This document shows, one piece after another, positions 46,954-57,564 of a DNA stretch of 64,000 nt (position 1 is its first letter; every line of letters begins with the position of its first letter). The position numbers were made by a program, and so were the translations under genes. Source of the DNA: Rapana venosa. Its lineage: Eukaryota; Mollusca; Gastropoda; Neogastropoda; Muricidae. The notes below the pieces were generated by a model that saw only the letters and a program-made list of their open reading frames with translations, made no database searches and had not been told where the DNA came from. The stretch is taken from positions 69,350,526 through 69,414,525 of the forward strand of contig CM054134.1 of NCBI GenBank assembly GCA_028751875.1. Reading direction: 5' to 3'.

Positions 46954-47799
46954 GAAGGATCAGTCAGCATTGGTGGCAGAACGATCACAAACCTCCGCTT
47001 CGCAGATGACATTGATGGAATAGCAGGATCAGAAAAAGAGCTTGCCAGCCTAACAGAACACTTGGATAAGGCCTCCAAAACATACGGCATGGAAATCAGT
47101 GCAGAGAAGACCAAACTGATGACTAATAACACCAACGGCATTAGCACTGATATCAGGGTTAATGACCAGAAGCTGGAAACAGTTCAAAGCTTCAAGTACC
47201 TGGGAGCCATTGTATCCGACCAGGGATCCAAGCCAGAAGTAGTATGCAGGACTGCACAGACAATAACAGCTTTGTCAAAACTAAACACCATCTGGAGAGA
47301 TAAGAATATCTCACTTATCTCCAAGATCAGACTAATGCGCTCCCTTGTCATATCCATATTTCTGTATGCCTGTGAATCATGGACCCTGACTGCAGATTTG
47401 GAGAGAAGAGTACAGGCAGTGGAGATGAGATGCTTTCGGAGACTCCTTGGCATCTCCTACAAAGACCACATAAGCAACGAAAGCGTGCATAACAGAATCC
47501 AGCAAACCATTGGACCCTATGAGAACCTTCTAACGATCGTGAAAAAGCGTAAACTTAAGTGGTATGGGCATGTCACAAGATCCCAAGGAATTACAAAGAC
47601 AGTTTTGCAAGGCACTGTCCAAGGAGGAAGAAGAAGAGGCAGACCAAGGAAGAGCTGGGAGGATAACATCAGTGAATGGACAGGCCTAGAACTCAACAAA
47701 ACCCTGAGAAAGGCAGAACAGAGAGAAGAATGGAGGGAACTGGTTGCTGAGTCTTTGAGGGTGCCCCCACGGTCGTCAGACTACGGGACAGATAGATAG
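46951..47799 (+). pseudogene. Forward ORF2 segment: FADD box to C-terminus
   Basis: An uninterrupted frame reads EGSVSIGGRTITNLRFADDI (the second and third catalytic Asp), then the thumb region (GMEISAEKTKLM, LGAIVSDQGSK, FLYACESWTLTADLERRVQA), then the C-terminal module KKRKLKWYGHVTRS and GGRRRGRPRKSWEDNISEW, ending GTDR-stop within GATAGATA. It lacks the rest of the reverse transcriptase in this orientation. Confidence 0.94.
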
Positions 47800-47807
47800 A
47801 TAGATAG

Positions 47808-47990
47808 AACTGTTATGATTATTCTGTCATTTTTATGTCAGTGTAACTGTTATGATTATTCTGTCATTTTTGTGTCAGTGTAACTGTCATGATTATTCTG
47901 TCATTTTGTATCAGTGTAATTGTCATGATTATTCTGTCATTTTTGCGTCAGTGTAATTGTCATGATTATTCTGCCATTTTGTCGGTCTCA
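47808..47990 (+). repeat. 36-bp minisatellite, right part
   Basis: About five units of AACTGTTATGATTATTC plus TGTCATTTTTGTGTCAGT. (TGTC)n follows at 47996-48025. Confidence 0.93.
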
Positions 47991-48224
47991 TTTTGTCTGT
48001 CTGTGTCTGTCTGTCTGTCTGTGCCTCTGTCTGTCTCGCTGTGAAAAGGTTTGACCCCTTACATCATCATGCAATCAAGCTCTGATCACTCATTATATGA
48101 CCAGAAAACATCGGTAGCCTACTGTCATGGTCTTTGTTCGTCGTGACAGTCACACACACACACACTCGACAAACATCAGAGACAATTTTACCACAGTGTT
48201 CACAAACCACGTCTCGTTTTTCTG

Positions 48225-48281
<57 letters not shown>

Positions 48282-48282
48282 A
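48225..48282 (+). repeat. (GT)n microsatellite
   Basis: About 50 bases of TG repeat. Confidence 0.95.
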
Positions 48283-48299
48283 TTTATTTATTTTTTTTT

Positions 48300-48632
48300 T
48301 TTTCGAGGATAATGGAATAAGCACTCATGTGTTTTTTTTCCATCCAGTCCCCGTGTGAATGCAGTTTTGTAAATGTTGTGATCCGTTCCCACCGGCACAC
48401 AATGGCCTACTCTTCCGAAAAGCGGAACGGGTTTTAACGTGTGCGCAAGATGTTCTGCGTGCGTTCGCACACAGGACCTCTGTTTATAGTCTCATCCGAA
48501 GAACTTTTGGTGTGAGTTGAGTCAGCGCTGATGTTAACTTTAGAGGACAAATCCTCTTGAACGAGATTCGAACCCGGGTCAGCAGATCACGAATGCATCA
48601 CTCTAACCACCAGGCTATCCCGTATACGTGCG
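48300..48632 (-). repeat. SINE family B (full length)
   Basis: On the minus strand: ACGGGATAGCCTGGTGGTTA and GGGTTCGAATCTCG, then family B body (GGATGAGACTATAAACAGAG, AAGAGTAGGCCATTGTGTG) and tail. Low divergence. Confidence 0.9.
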
Positions 48633-48734
48633 TGCGTATGTACCTTCCCCTCCCCCCACCCTTCCCCTCAAACACTAGAATACAAGTCACAAAACATCAA
48701 ACGATCATTTCATTCCAGCAGGAAAAAGCTGATT

Positions 48735-48805
48735 CCCCCCCCCCCCCCCCCCCCCCTCTCTCTCTCTCTCTCCTCTCTTCGCCCCCTCTCTCTCTCTCTT
48801 TTTGA
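48735..48805 (+). repeat. Poly(C) and (CT)n
   Basis: About 21 C residues run directly into CT repeats. Confidence 0.9.
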
Positions 48806-48999
48806 CGCTAGAAAGAATGAAAAATGCTATATAATCACGCATAAATGAAAAGTAAAGCTGTTATTTGCCTATAATACAGCTCAGAAACTGTTTCTTTTTC
48901 TTTTCTTTTTTTCCGAGATCTCATCAAAAGCATGCCATGCGTTTGAAACAGAAGACATGTCCGTTTGTTTTGGTTGTTTCTTTTGGTTTTTTTTTAGTG

Positions 49000-49033
<34 letters not shown>

Positions 49034-49284
49034 CTTCCTTCGTCTGCTTTTTTCCCCTATGATGATAGCAAAGCAGGCTTTTGATCACTTGCGAACAAAG
49101 CGCTGTTAGAATAACTGGCGCATAAATTGTGTGGAATTAATGTATATACTTCAAAGGTACCGTTAAATTCGTGACACGTTTGAAATACGATTCGTTTTCC
49201 ATTACTGAGGATGATGTGCCTGTGTTGTTATGATGTTTATTATGTAGTTTGTTTTATTGCTTGGAAGGACGGATGAAAGTGTGT

Positions 49285-49318
<34 letters not shown>

Positions 49319-49430
49319 TGTGTGTGTGTGCGTGCGTGCGCGCGCGCGCGCGTGCGTACGTGTGTGTGTGTTCCTCCCTCTTTACCCCCCACCCCCACCT
49401 CCCCCCTCTCTCTAAAATGGCTCTGTCTCG
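49000..49430 (+). repeat. (CT)n and (GT)n/(GC)n microsatellites
   Basis: CT tract 49005-49030; GT tract 49281-49330; then GCGTGCGCGCGCGCGCG, which alternates purine and pyrimidine and could adopt Z-form DNA. Confidence 0.85.
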
Positions 49431-49439
49431 ATATTTGGA

Positions 49440-49760
49440 CGATATCTTGATTGTTTTCTCTAAATAATGTATATTCTAAAGGGAAACATTGTCCTGATGG
49501 AAAAAAAAGAAGAAAAAAGACAGCTTAGATACCCTACATTTACATGAACATCTAACACTTTATCCAGCATTTAGCGCTGTCTTTAAGGTTGACGATAAAG
49601 AGTATTGTGTAACACACTTAGAAGACAGGGAGGGGAAAAGATGCAATGGATTAACAGATTAAATTAAGCCTGTTTGTCTGTTTTTATGTTGAAAGGGGGT
49701 GTAAAAATAAATGTATATAGGATATGAATTACGCTTTGCCCATAGAGAGGGTGGTTGGGG
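49440..49760. other. Intergenic, nothing recognised
   Basis: AT-rich sequence without coding or repeat signal. Confidence 0.4.
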
Positions 49761-49775
49761 GTGGGTGGGTGGGGT

Positions 49776-49804
49776 GGGGGGGGGGGGGGGGGGGGGGGGG
49801 GGGT
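49776..49804 (+). repeat. Poly(G) tract
   Basis: About 26 G residues after GGGTGGGTGGGGTG. Confidence 0.92.
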
Positions 49805-49991
49805 GGAGAAGAGAGTAATCTAGTAACTGGAATACACCTACGTAAAAAGAAACTTATCTGTGTATATATTCGACTTCTGATATATCCATTACAAAAAAGG
49901 ACAGCTATTTAACATTATTTGCAGACATATCCACAACGCGCGGAAGATAAACACTTTAATCACGCGTAAGGAAAACAACAACAACATTTTA

Positions 49992-49992
49992 T

Positions 49993-50059
<67 letters not shown>

Positions 50060-50060
50060 T
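49992..50060 (+). repeat. (GT)n microsatellite
   Basis: A TG tract with one TATG interruption abuts the family D SINE. Confidence 0.95.
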
Positions 50061-50061
50061 G

Positions 50062-50327
50062 TATACCACTTTAAGTCACAAGAGCAGCGCCACCTATTAT
50101 TCTTTTTTTTACTTTTCCTGTCTGCAACTTTTTACGTGCGCTAAATATCTGTAACACACGGGACCTCAGTTTATCGTCTCAACCGAAAGACTAGCACCCA
50201 GACCACCGCTCACGGTCTAGTGGATGGGGGAAAATTTCGGGCCCAAATAGAGAGATCAAACCATCACACACTTTGAACCCAGATTTTTCGCTTTCTAGGC
50301 AGGTGCATTACCTCTAGACCACCGATC

Positions 50328-50335
<8 letters not shown>
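50062..50335 (-). repeat. SINE family D with internal deletion, between two (GT)n tracts
   Basis: It retains the head (GTGGATCGGTGGTCTAGAGG) and body but lacks the CCAGGGACAACTC part. GT repeats flank both sides (to 50060 and from 50333). Confidence 0.8.
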
Positions 50336-50371
<36 letters not shown>

Positions 50372-50440
50372 CGCGCGCGCATGAGTGCATGCGCGCGCGT
50401 GCGTGCGTGTGTGTGTACATGTATGCGTGCGCGCACGCGT
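50333..50440 (+). repeat. (GT)n and (GC)n alternating purine-pyrimidine tract
   Basis: A TG tract, then CGCGCGCGCGCGCG and GCGTGCGTGTG repeats. Confidence 0.9.
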
Positions 50441-50554
50441 GTATGTAAATTTTCAGGGCGGAAAAAACAACGTGTGTAGGCTTCTTATTTTAGGGCAGTG
50501 GATTGTCTTTTTTTCCCCTGAGGATGCGTGGGTGGGTAGGGGTGGCGGGGGGGG

Positions 50555-50880
50555 ACTGACAGTATAAATAGCATCCCCGCCCTCTGGAAATTATGTGCTA
50601 GAAATTTCCTCTTTTCTATCACTCTTTTTGTTTATGTCCTTGTTCCTTTTCTTCCTGTCACCTCCTTCTTGTCTATTTTCTGTCTTCTTGGTCCATTCTC
50701 CTGCCTTTTCTTTTTGGTCCAGGAAGACTTGAAAAGATACCAATTCTCTCTTATGCCGAAGTCGGGTGCGCTGGGCCTGACTTGTCAGGCGCTTAATAGC
50801 AGCGTGACGCATTTTCGCTTATTATAGCAGACAACAATAGTTGCTGTCTGAGCGTTCGACGACGACGACAAAGAAGAAGA
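50555..50880 (+). repeat. 3'-tailed retroposon family G
   Basis: GACAGTATAAATAGCATCCC through GGGCCTGACTTGTCAGGCGC to GAGCGTTCGACGACGACGAC and (AAG)n. The simple-repeat end identifies this as the 3' tail. Confidence 0.88.
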
Positions 50881-51307
50881 AGAAGAATATTGTCATTTAA
50901 TCCCATTGACGTGAGCTGACTTGCTCTTGGATCTTTTTACCATACTAGAGACAAAGAAAAAAGAGTTAAACAAAACAAAGCAAAACAAATTTTAAAAAAA
51001 GGGAAAAAGCAGACAAAGGAGGTTCACATTTATAATGAAACGACGTCTTTTTTCTTTTTGTATGCTACTAAACTGCATTTTTTTTAGGAGGTGGGTTTTG
51101 TTGTTGTCGTTGTTGTTGCTTTGTTTTGTTTTCCTCTTTTTTTTTATTTACAGGAATCACACTTCAAAGAGTCTCTACCAATTGTTCCTCTGCGCTTTTA
51201 AGAACATCAGAGTATAGATGCGCTTCTGTTCTGTTCTGTTATTTTTTGAATAGGAAAAAACAGGTTTGCTTTGAGGATTCTAGGTGTTTGTTTTTGTTGT
51301 TTTGTGT

Positions 51308-51349
<42 letters not shown>

Positions 51350-51380
51350 GTTTTGTGTTTGTGTGTGTGTGTGTGTGTTG
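51308..51380 (+). repeat. (GT)n microsatellite
   Basis: Two TG tracts separated by TTGTTTTGTG. Confidence 0.93.
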
Positions 51381-51715
51381 TGTTTTCTTTTCTAAAAACT
51401 GCGCGACTGTCGCGAAAATCAGCCTAGTACAGACATGCAGCGAACATTATATTACCGATGGGGCTTTATTGTTACTGCTGCTGTTTGTTGTCTGTTAGTT
51501 TTTGTCACTACTTACGGATTGGTTTTGATTTTTGTTTCGGAAGAGGTTGGGGTGAGGGCGGGGGTTGGGGATTGGAGGGTGGGGTGGGGTGTAGGAAACA
51601 GGCAGTGGGTTTGTTGTTTTCTGTTGTTGTTTTTTTACCGGGGAGGGAGGATATAAGTTGACATGTTTCCTGAAATAGTCCGTTAATTGGACAACTGACA
51701 AATGACATTGGTCAG

Positions 51716-52020
51716 CACGGGGCGGGACAGCTCAGTGGTCAAAGCACTCGCTTTCTCCCAGTCAATGTTAAGCAGCATCGAGCGTGGTTACCTCTTGGAT
51801 GGGTGACCGTCTGCCCGCCTTGGTTTTAGTACAGTCCCTCAGTTCACCCAGCTGTAAATGGGTACCTGTCCTCTCTAGGGTCAGGGAAGGTAAAGCAGCG
51901 AGGGAGAGGAGATGGGCGCCGCCCTCAATATGCTGGCCCTTGGAGAAGCTGAGGTCTCTGACGCCTCGCTACCCTACGACCACATAGGTTATGGGACATC
52001 TTTACACTTCACCTTTTAAG
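51716..52020 (+). repeat. Composite SINE, family F (full length): tRNA-like head, 5S rRNA-like segment, body
   Basis: GGGACAGCTCAGTGGTCAAAGC is the tRNA-like head. Positions 51767-51812 match the 5S rRNA internal control region: TTAAGCAGCATCGAGCGTGG, TTACC, TCTTGGATGGGTGACCG. The body has GTAAATGGGTACCTGTCC, GGGCGCCGCCCTCAATATGC and a terminal CATAGGTTATGGGACATC. Confidence 0.87.
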
Positions 52021-52069
52021 GATCAAGGATCCTGAATCAAATCACAAACATTTGGGTTTTACACTTCTA

Positions 52070-52073
<4 letters not shown>

Positions 52074-52132
<59 letters not shown>
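52074..52132 (+). repeat. (GT)n microsatellite
   Basis: About 56 bases of TG repeat. Confidence 0.96.
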
Positions 52133-52134
<2 letters not shown>

Positions 52135-52315
52135 GATAGCCTACTTTCTTAGAGCGCTGAGTTTGCAGTCTAACAGCACAAGTTTGAGCCACGACCGAGA
52201 CCGCCCGTTGGAGGGGATTTTCCCCCCTTAGTTAACATCAGTACCAACTCCATTTCTCCCCCAAAGTCCTTCGGATAGATTATAAACTGAGGTCCCGTAT
52301 ACCAGTGTAGCATAA
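52133..52315 (+). repeat. SINE family B, 3'-truncated
   Basis: Head GGATAGCCTACTTTCTTAGAGC and AGTTTGAGCCACG, then GTCCTTCGGATAGATTATAA. It breaks off before the middle of the body, next to a poly(C) tract at 52325-52350. Confidence 0.7.
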
Positions 52316-52359
52316 CATGTCGCGCCCCCCCCCCCCCCCCCCCCCCCCCCGTCGCCCAA

Positions 52360-52807
52360 ACAAACAAACCTCACAGCAAAACAAAAACAATACCCCCCAA
52401 AAAAACCCACAAAAAACCCCACCCACAAAAACAAACACACCCGTACCCCATAAAATCAAACCCCAAAAATAAGCAAACAAAAGAACAGCAGCAGAAAAGC
52501 AACTCCCTCCCCCCTCGACCAAACCACCACCACCACAACAACACAACAACAACAAGACATCTATTTCAAAAACAAGCTGAAAACTTCACCATGTTTAGGG
52601 TACAATGGACCAGTCACCAGAAGAGGAGACTGCCACATGACATCCACGTCCATTTGTGACAGTACTGCCAAAGCTGACCAAAATACGTCCACACTCTTAA
52701 AACAAAAACCCAACCAAAACAATTTTAAGACAGCACACACACACTGAATTGTCTGTTTTTGTGTAGTCTGTTTTTGTGCACACAGCTGGTCTGCTTTTGT
52801 GCATGCA

Positions 52808-52839
<32 letters not shown>

Positions 52840-53434
52840 CAGCGAGCGAGCGAGCGAGCGAGAGAGAGAGAGAGAGAGACGCTTTAACGCTTTAACAGTT
52901 TTTTGTCATTGCCCTACTAGGCCTTTTGACAAGGGGGGTAACACAAATATGTTTGTGAAACAGTAAATAAAAAGTTAAATACGTGATTAATACAATTAAG
53001 TTTGGCAAAAAGAAAGCATCCATCATAGCAGACTAATTATAATGATAACATTGGTGTCTGTACATTTACAAATCACCTAGTTCATACAAAGAAAAGAAAA
53101 AGGAAAATCAAACTGAAATGCGAAAACAACATTTGAATCGACCATCCATTCAAATTATAAGTGATATATGTCAGCCTTTTTAACTCTGCTTACTTGAGAA
53201 TACATTGCTCTTTAAGTGACTATATCATTACATATTTATATAATTGGTGCTGACATGGCTTTGTCTTAATTTTTGTGCTTCTGCAATAAATTTAGCTACA
53301 TATTTTATTACATGTTCGTTTTCAGACGACAAAATAGAAATAATATCTGGACTTTCTGTTTCTTGTGAACTTAGGAAATTATGTTTCTTTCGTATAGTTT
53401 CATATGCTTTACATCGAAACAAAAAATGATTTTC

Positions 53435-53475
<41 letters not shown>

Positions 53476-53840
53476 ATCCCTATTCTAAAAAATACAAAAA
53501 CGTCCTCTCTTGAGCCATCATTTCATTCTTTATTTTGATCTTTTGTCTAGAGTTTACCCCTTAAGGCTTTATGCCCAGTGCATTGATCACGTTAAACATA
53601 TGACATTTTTGACACTTCCCTGCAATTAAATGCTTCTTAAGTTATCATGGCCATTTGTCCCCTCGATTTTTTGGTATTCCTATTACAGCACAATCTACTT
53701 TGCAGCACCCTCATTATGACTCTCATCAACCAGCGAATTTCTTTACTTTCCTGGGGAGGGATACTACTATAATAAACGTGCATGCAGAATGAGTTTCCTA
53801 TCACGATGATGTCATTTATAATGCGAGCCATTAGTAGAGG
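52360..53840. other. Intergenic, low-complexity and unrecognised DNA
   Basis: A/C-rich DNA at 52360-52560; (GA)n at 52810-52880 and 53437-53472. No gene signal. Confidence 0.4.
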
Positions 53841-53859
53841 TTTTATGGGTAACATAAAA

Positions 53860-53975
53860 GGACGTGGGTTCCCACTCCATTCACTGGCAGGTTTTTCAGA
53901 GGACACTATAAACCCAGGTCCCCTGTGTGAACACGTGCATGACATCTCACACACGTGTAAAATAAAACCCCAGCC
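53860..53975 (+). repeat. SINE family B fragment
   Basis: GGACACTATAAACCCAGGTC and ACACACGTGTAAAATAAAACC resemble the middle of family B. Confidence 0.45.
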
Positions 53976-54124
53976 ATCTTTCACAGAGTGTGAAGAGAAG
54001 TGCCATTATTGCTAGTAGTTCTCCTTGGTTTTGTTGGTGGTTTTTGTTTTTGGGTTGTTGTTGTTGTTGTTGTTGTTGTGGTTTTTGTGTTTTTTTGGTT
54101 TTTTTTTGGGGGTGGGGGGGGGGG

Positions 54125-54665
54125 GGGTTCGTTCCACAGCTAGAACTCTGAAGTTCACCTATGATGATATTTTTGGGTATACAATCGTCCCCACCACTAA
54201 CCTCCATTTAGGTAGCTGCATTCCGACTTCAGGGATGATATCTAAGCACGACACCAGTATACATACGCTTTTAAAAATACATTTTTTTAGTCATATGTTC
54301 TTACCACCACCAGTGACCTACACTTCCGAAATACAGTCTGTTGGGTTTCAACGTGTGTCCAAAGATGTTCTGCGTGAGTTCGCACATGGCGCCCTCTGTT
54401 TCTAGTATCATCTGAAGGACTTTCAGGGAGTGGGAACAGTACTGATGTTTACTCCAAGGTAAAAATCCCCTTGAACGGGCGGCGTCTCGGTGGTGGCTCC
54501 CCTTCTATCCCTGCTCACCTGAGATGGACGCTTTCTCCTGCACCTTTCGCTTTGAACTGAAGTGAAAAAGGAAAGGTCCATCGTATTACTTGTCAGTCAA
54601 ATGACAAGAGAGCAATGTCAAATCGCCAGCACAATGTTCTAAGCACTAGGCTACGTCCTCCTCCC
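54125..54665 (-). repeat. Nested SINE mosaic (shared module plus family B-like body)
   Basis: On the minus strand from 54660: GTAGCCTAGTGCTTAGAAC (head), GTTTACTTGGAG-like body, then ATCATCCCTGAAGTCGGAATGC and the GGTGAACTTCAGAGTTCTAGC module. Confidence 0.6.
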
Positions 54666-54844
54666 TGCTGGTGGTATGGATGGTGAAGCATGGTCAGGAT
54701 GCAGCTTTAGGACCTGAAGAGGGGGGTGGGGGCGGGGGGTTCCATCCACCAGATACATCTGGGACAAGACACACTACATGAAAAATTTAGCACGGTGCCA
54801 CCAATAACTCCTCAGACTGTGAAGGGAAAGAATTTTTCATTTTC

Positions 54845-55070
54845 TATCTTTATTTTATTTTATTTTATTTTATTTTATTTTATTCTTTTCTTTCTATAAG
54901 CGCTTCGATTTGTTTGTTTAACAAGATTAGGCGCTCTAAAAATCAATAATAAAATAATAATAATAATGTATGGAATTTATATAAAGCTGAATCTGGTAAA
55001 GCAACAAATCAAAGCGCTAACAGTTTATTTAACAGGACTTCACTGAAAATTCCATATATTATTATTATTA
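54845..55070. repeat. (TTTTA)n and TTTATATAGCGC-type dispersed repeat
   Basis: TTTTATTTTATTTTA at 54850-54885; (AAT)n then ATGGAATTTATATAAAGCTG at 54955-55020, the same module as 16333-16412. Confidence 0.65.
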
Positions 55071-55074
55071 TTAT

Positions 55075-55545
55075 GTCGAGGATACTGGAATAAGCACTCA
55101 TGTGCTTATTTTTCAATCAGTCCCTGGGTGTATGCAGCTTTGTAAATTTTGTCATCCGTTCTCACCGGCACAAAATGGCCTACTTTTACGAAAAGCGGAA
55201 CAAGATTTAACGTGTGCGCAAGATGTTCTGCGTGCGTTCGCACACGGGGCCTCGGTTTATAGTCTCATCGGTTTATAGTCTCATCCCAAGGACTTTGTGG
55301 GAGAGTGGAGTCTGCACTGATGTTAACTCCAGAGGAAAATATCCCCTTGAACGGGAATCGAACCCGGCTCGTCAGTTTGCGAACACAATGTTCTGATCAC
55401 TAGGCTATCCCGTCCCCTGTTTTGGGGAGAGTGGAGTCGGCACTGATGTTAACTCCAGAGGTAAAAATCCTCTTGAGCGAGATTCGAACCCGGGTCAGCA
55501 GATCACGAATACATTACTCTAACCACCAGGCTATCCCGTCCCCTA
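55075..55545 (-). repeat. Two adjacent SINE family B copies (one full, one head only)
   Basis: The full copy spans 55420-55075 on the minus strand (GACGGGATAGCCTAGTGATC, GGTTCGATTCCCG). A second head lies at 55545-55425 (GACGGGATAGCCTGGTGGTT, GGGTTCGAATCTCG). Tandem heads suggest insertion of one next to the other. Confidence 0.82.
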
Positions 55546-55734
55546 AAATAAGAGAAGTCCTGTTAAATAAACTTTTGACAGTTGGTGAGACATGGTTCTA
55601 TATCATGTGGTGGCGGTCAAAGAGACATGTATGTCCAACACACCAAAACCTGAGGGCCAATATCTGACCTACTGACCCTACCCATGAAGGACAAACTCTT
55701 CGGACCCCTGCTGGAAGGCCTTCAGTGCACGGCA

Positions 55735-55793
55735 GCATTTGTCAGGGCCTCAGGAGTTGCTGTCTGAGCGTTCGACGTGGAAGAAGAAGAATA
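55735..55793 (+). repeat. 3' end of retroposon family G
   Basis: GTTGCTGTCTGAGCGTTCGA then CGTGGAAGAAGAAGAA; only the tail region is kept. Confidence 0.65.
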
Positions 55794-55804
55794 TCATGTG
55801 GTGA

Positions 55805-56200
55805 AAAGAAGTTAAGTGGCTGGATGGTGTCCACGTTCACCTGCCTAATCAGTAAACCGTGAGCTTCTGGGTTCAATTCCCAGCCTTGCCCTTTCTTCCC
55901 AGTTTGACGGGAAAATCGAACTGAATGTCAAATCTTTCGGAGCAGACTCTAAACCAGTGGGAACTATGTGCTTACGACTGCGCATGTCAAAAGAACCCAC
56001 GACAGTTGAAAAATCGAAAAGAGTAGGGAGGTACCTACCTCTCACCTGTCCCAGCAAAAGAGGTAGTTTCAATTCCCAACTGTGTTCCAGAAGTCAGAAT
56101 GCGGCTACCTTAATGGTGGTGGGAAAAGAACGGTCACCTACGCAAAATCTCACCATTATTGGTGAACCTTGGAGCTCTAACCGAGGAACGACAAAACCTG
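55805..56200 (+). repeat. tRNA-derived SINE, family E
   Basis: GGGTTCAATTCCCAGCCTTG (box B), CCCTTTCTTCCCAGTTTGAC, AAAAGAACCCACGACAGTTG, then CCAGAAGTCAGAATGCGGCT and GGTGAACCTTGGAGCTCTAA. Confidence 0.78.
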
Positions 56201-56694
56201 GGGGTGATGGATGCTGATAATTATGGTGATGATTATGTTGCCTCTTCTGGGTGACACCTAGGGTGTTTTGCCAGGGAACACGCGACGACAACAATAGCAA
56301 ACAATAACAAACAAAGTAACAACAGCAGCAACAATAACAACATTCATTTTTCGCGTTTTGTTTTCTTTGCCTTGTTGGTGTTTTGTTTTGCTTGAAAAAA
56401 AATTCTTGTTTGTGTGGTTTTGTCTTGGTTTTGTTGTTGTTATTGCTGTTGTTCTTTTTAAAAAAAATTTGTTGGTGGTGGCTATGTGTGGTTTTTGTCA
56501 GGCATTTTGTTGCTGTTGTGCTTTTTCTTTTGTTGTCGTTGTTTGTGGCTATAAAGCGGAGACTTTGAACGGAATGTCAACAATGTTGGCGCGAAAACAA
56601 TTTGACGTTGAACACACACACACACACCACTAACCTGCCTACTACCCCATGTTTTCCCAAACCATCTTTTGTTACATGACACAGTTTCAAAAGC

Positions 56695-57070
56695 AAACTC
56701 CCGTCATCACCTTGTAAGCCTCCCCCTCCTCCTCCCTCCCTTCCTCCTCCCTCCTCCTCCTCCTCCTCGCCTCCTCTCTTGTTCCCACCACCACATCCTT
56801 CACCACTCTGTACCCCCCTCCCACATCCTCCTCCCCCCCCTCCTCCCCCCCCCCCCCCCCCCCCTCCAAGACCAGGGATCTGGGATTATCATCTTTCTTC
56901 TCCTTACTCTGTGTTTTTCCCTACCCAGGTCCAGGATTAAGTTTTAAACCACTAGTGGAAGAAAGAGGCAGTTGTCCTGTGATGTGTTAACGCCTTGCCC
57001 TCCCTCCTCCCCCCCCCCCCCCTTTTCCTCCTCCCCCCCCTCCTCCTCCTCCCTCTCCCTCTCGCCCGCG
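56695..57070. repeat. Polypyrimidine (CCT)n and poly(C) DNA
   Basis: TCCTCCTCC repeats with poly(C) runs at 56845-56862 and 57010-57022. Confidence 0.85.
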
Positions 57071-57207
57071 CTTTTGTTGTGATGTGATGTAACAGGCTTG
57101 GCTCTTTTTACCTGTGGAGGGTGGAGGGTGGGGGTGTCAGGGGGTTTCTTTGATCTGTAATTGTGTCTGTTTCCTTGTAGAGCTGGTTGGTTGGTGGCGC
57201 CTGATTG

Positions 57208-57316
57208 CTGAGGGGTGTGTGTGGGTGTGTGTGTTGTGTGTGTGTGTGTGTGTCTGTGTGTCTGTGTGTGTCTCTGTTGTGTGTGTGTGGTGTGTGTGTG
57301 TGTGTGTGTGTGTGTG

Positions 57317-57373
<57 letters not shown>

Positions 57374-57395
57374 GTGTTGTGTGTGTGTTGTGTGT
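57208..57395 (+). repeat. (GT)n microsatellite, compound
   Basis: TG repeats with TTG and TC interruptions over about 185 bases. Confidence 0.95.
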
Positions 57396-57519
57396 GTATG
57401 CAAGGTCCATGTTCACATTTTGTAATTTGTTTTCTTCTGACAAAAAAGACGTTGTGAAAACATAGCAAATTAATATAGTTAAAAGTAAAGTTGCATGCAT
57501 TTTGTCTGCAACTTTGTAT

Positions 57520-57562
57520 GCACATGAATGCTTATTCCATTATCCTTGAAATAAAAGGATAC
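57520..57562 (+). repeat. SINE family B tail
   Basis: GAATGCTTATTCCATTATCC and TTGAAATAAAAGGATA. Confidence 0.6.
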
Positions 57563-57564
57563 AA

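Larger units (their letters stand above)
45814..47807 (+). mobile_element. Non-LTR retrotransposon insertion with twin-priming inversion
   Basis: The insertion is bounded by AACTGTTATG at 45804-45813 and 47808-47817. The left 1.14 kb is inverted and encodes ORF2 from the pre-RT linker to the middle of the reverse transcriptase. The right 0.85 kb is forward and continues from the next codons to the ORF2 C-terminus, ending in a (GATA)n tail. The inverted part ends at ...DAL and the forward part begins at EGSVSIGG, so only a few residues are lost. Confidence 0.9.

Noticed and set aside
51767..51812. Possible 5S rRNA gene
   Set aside because: Only the internal control region is similar, it is fused to a tRNA-like head, and it lies in a dispersed repeat.
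57108..57525. His/Thr-rich and Cys/Val-rich open frames
   Set aside because: They are translations of CA/GT microsatellite DNA.
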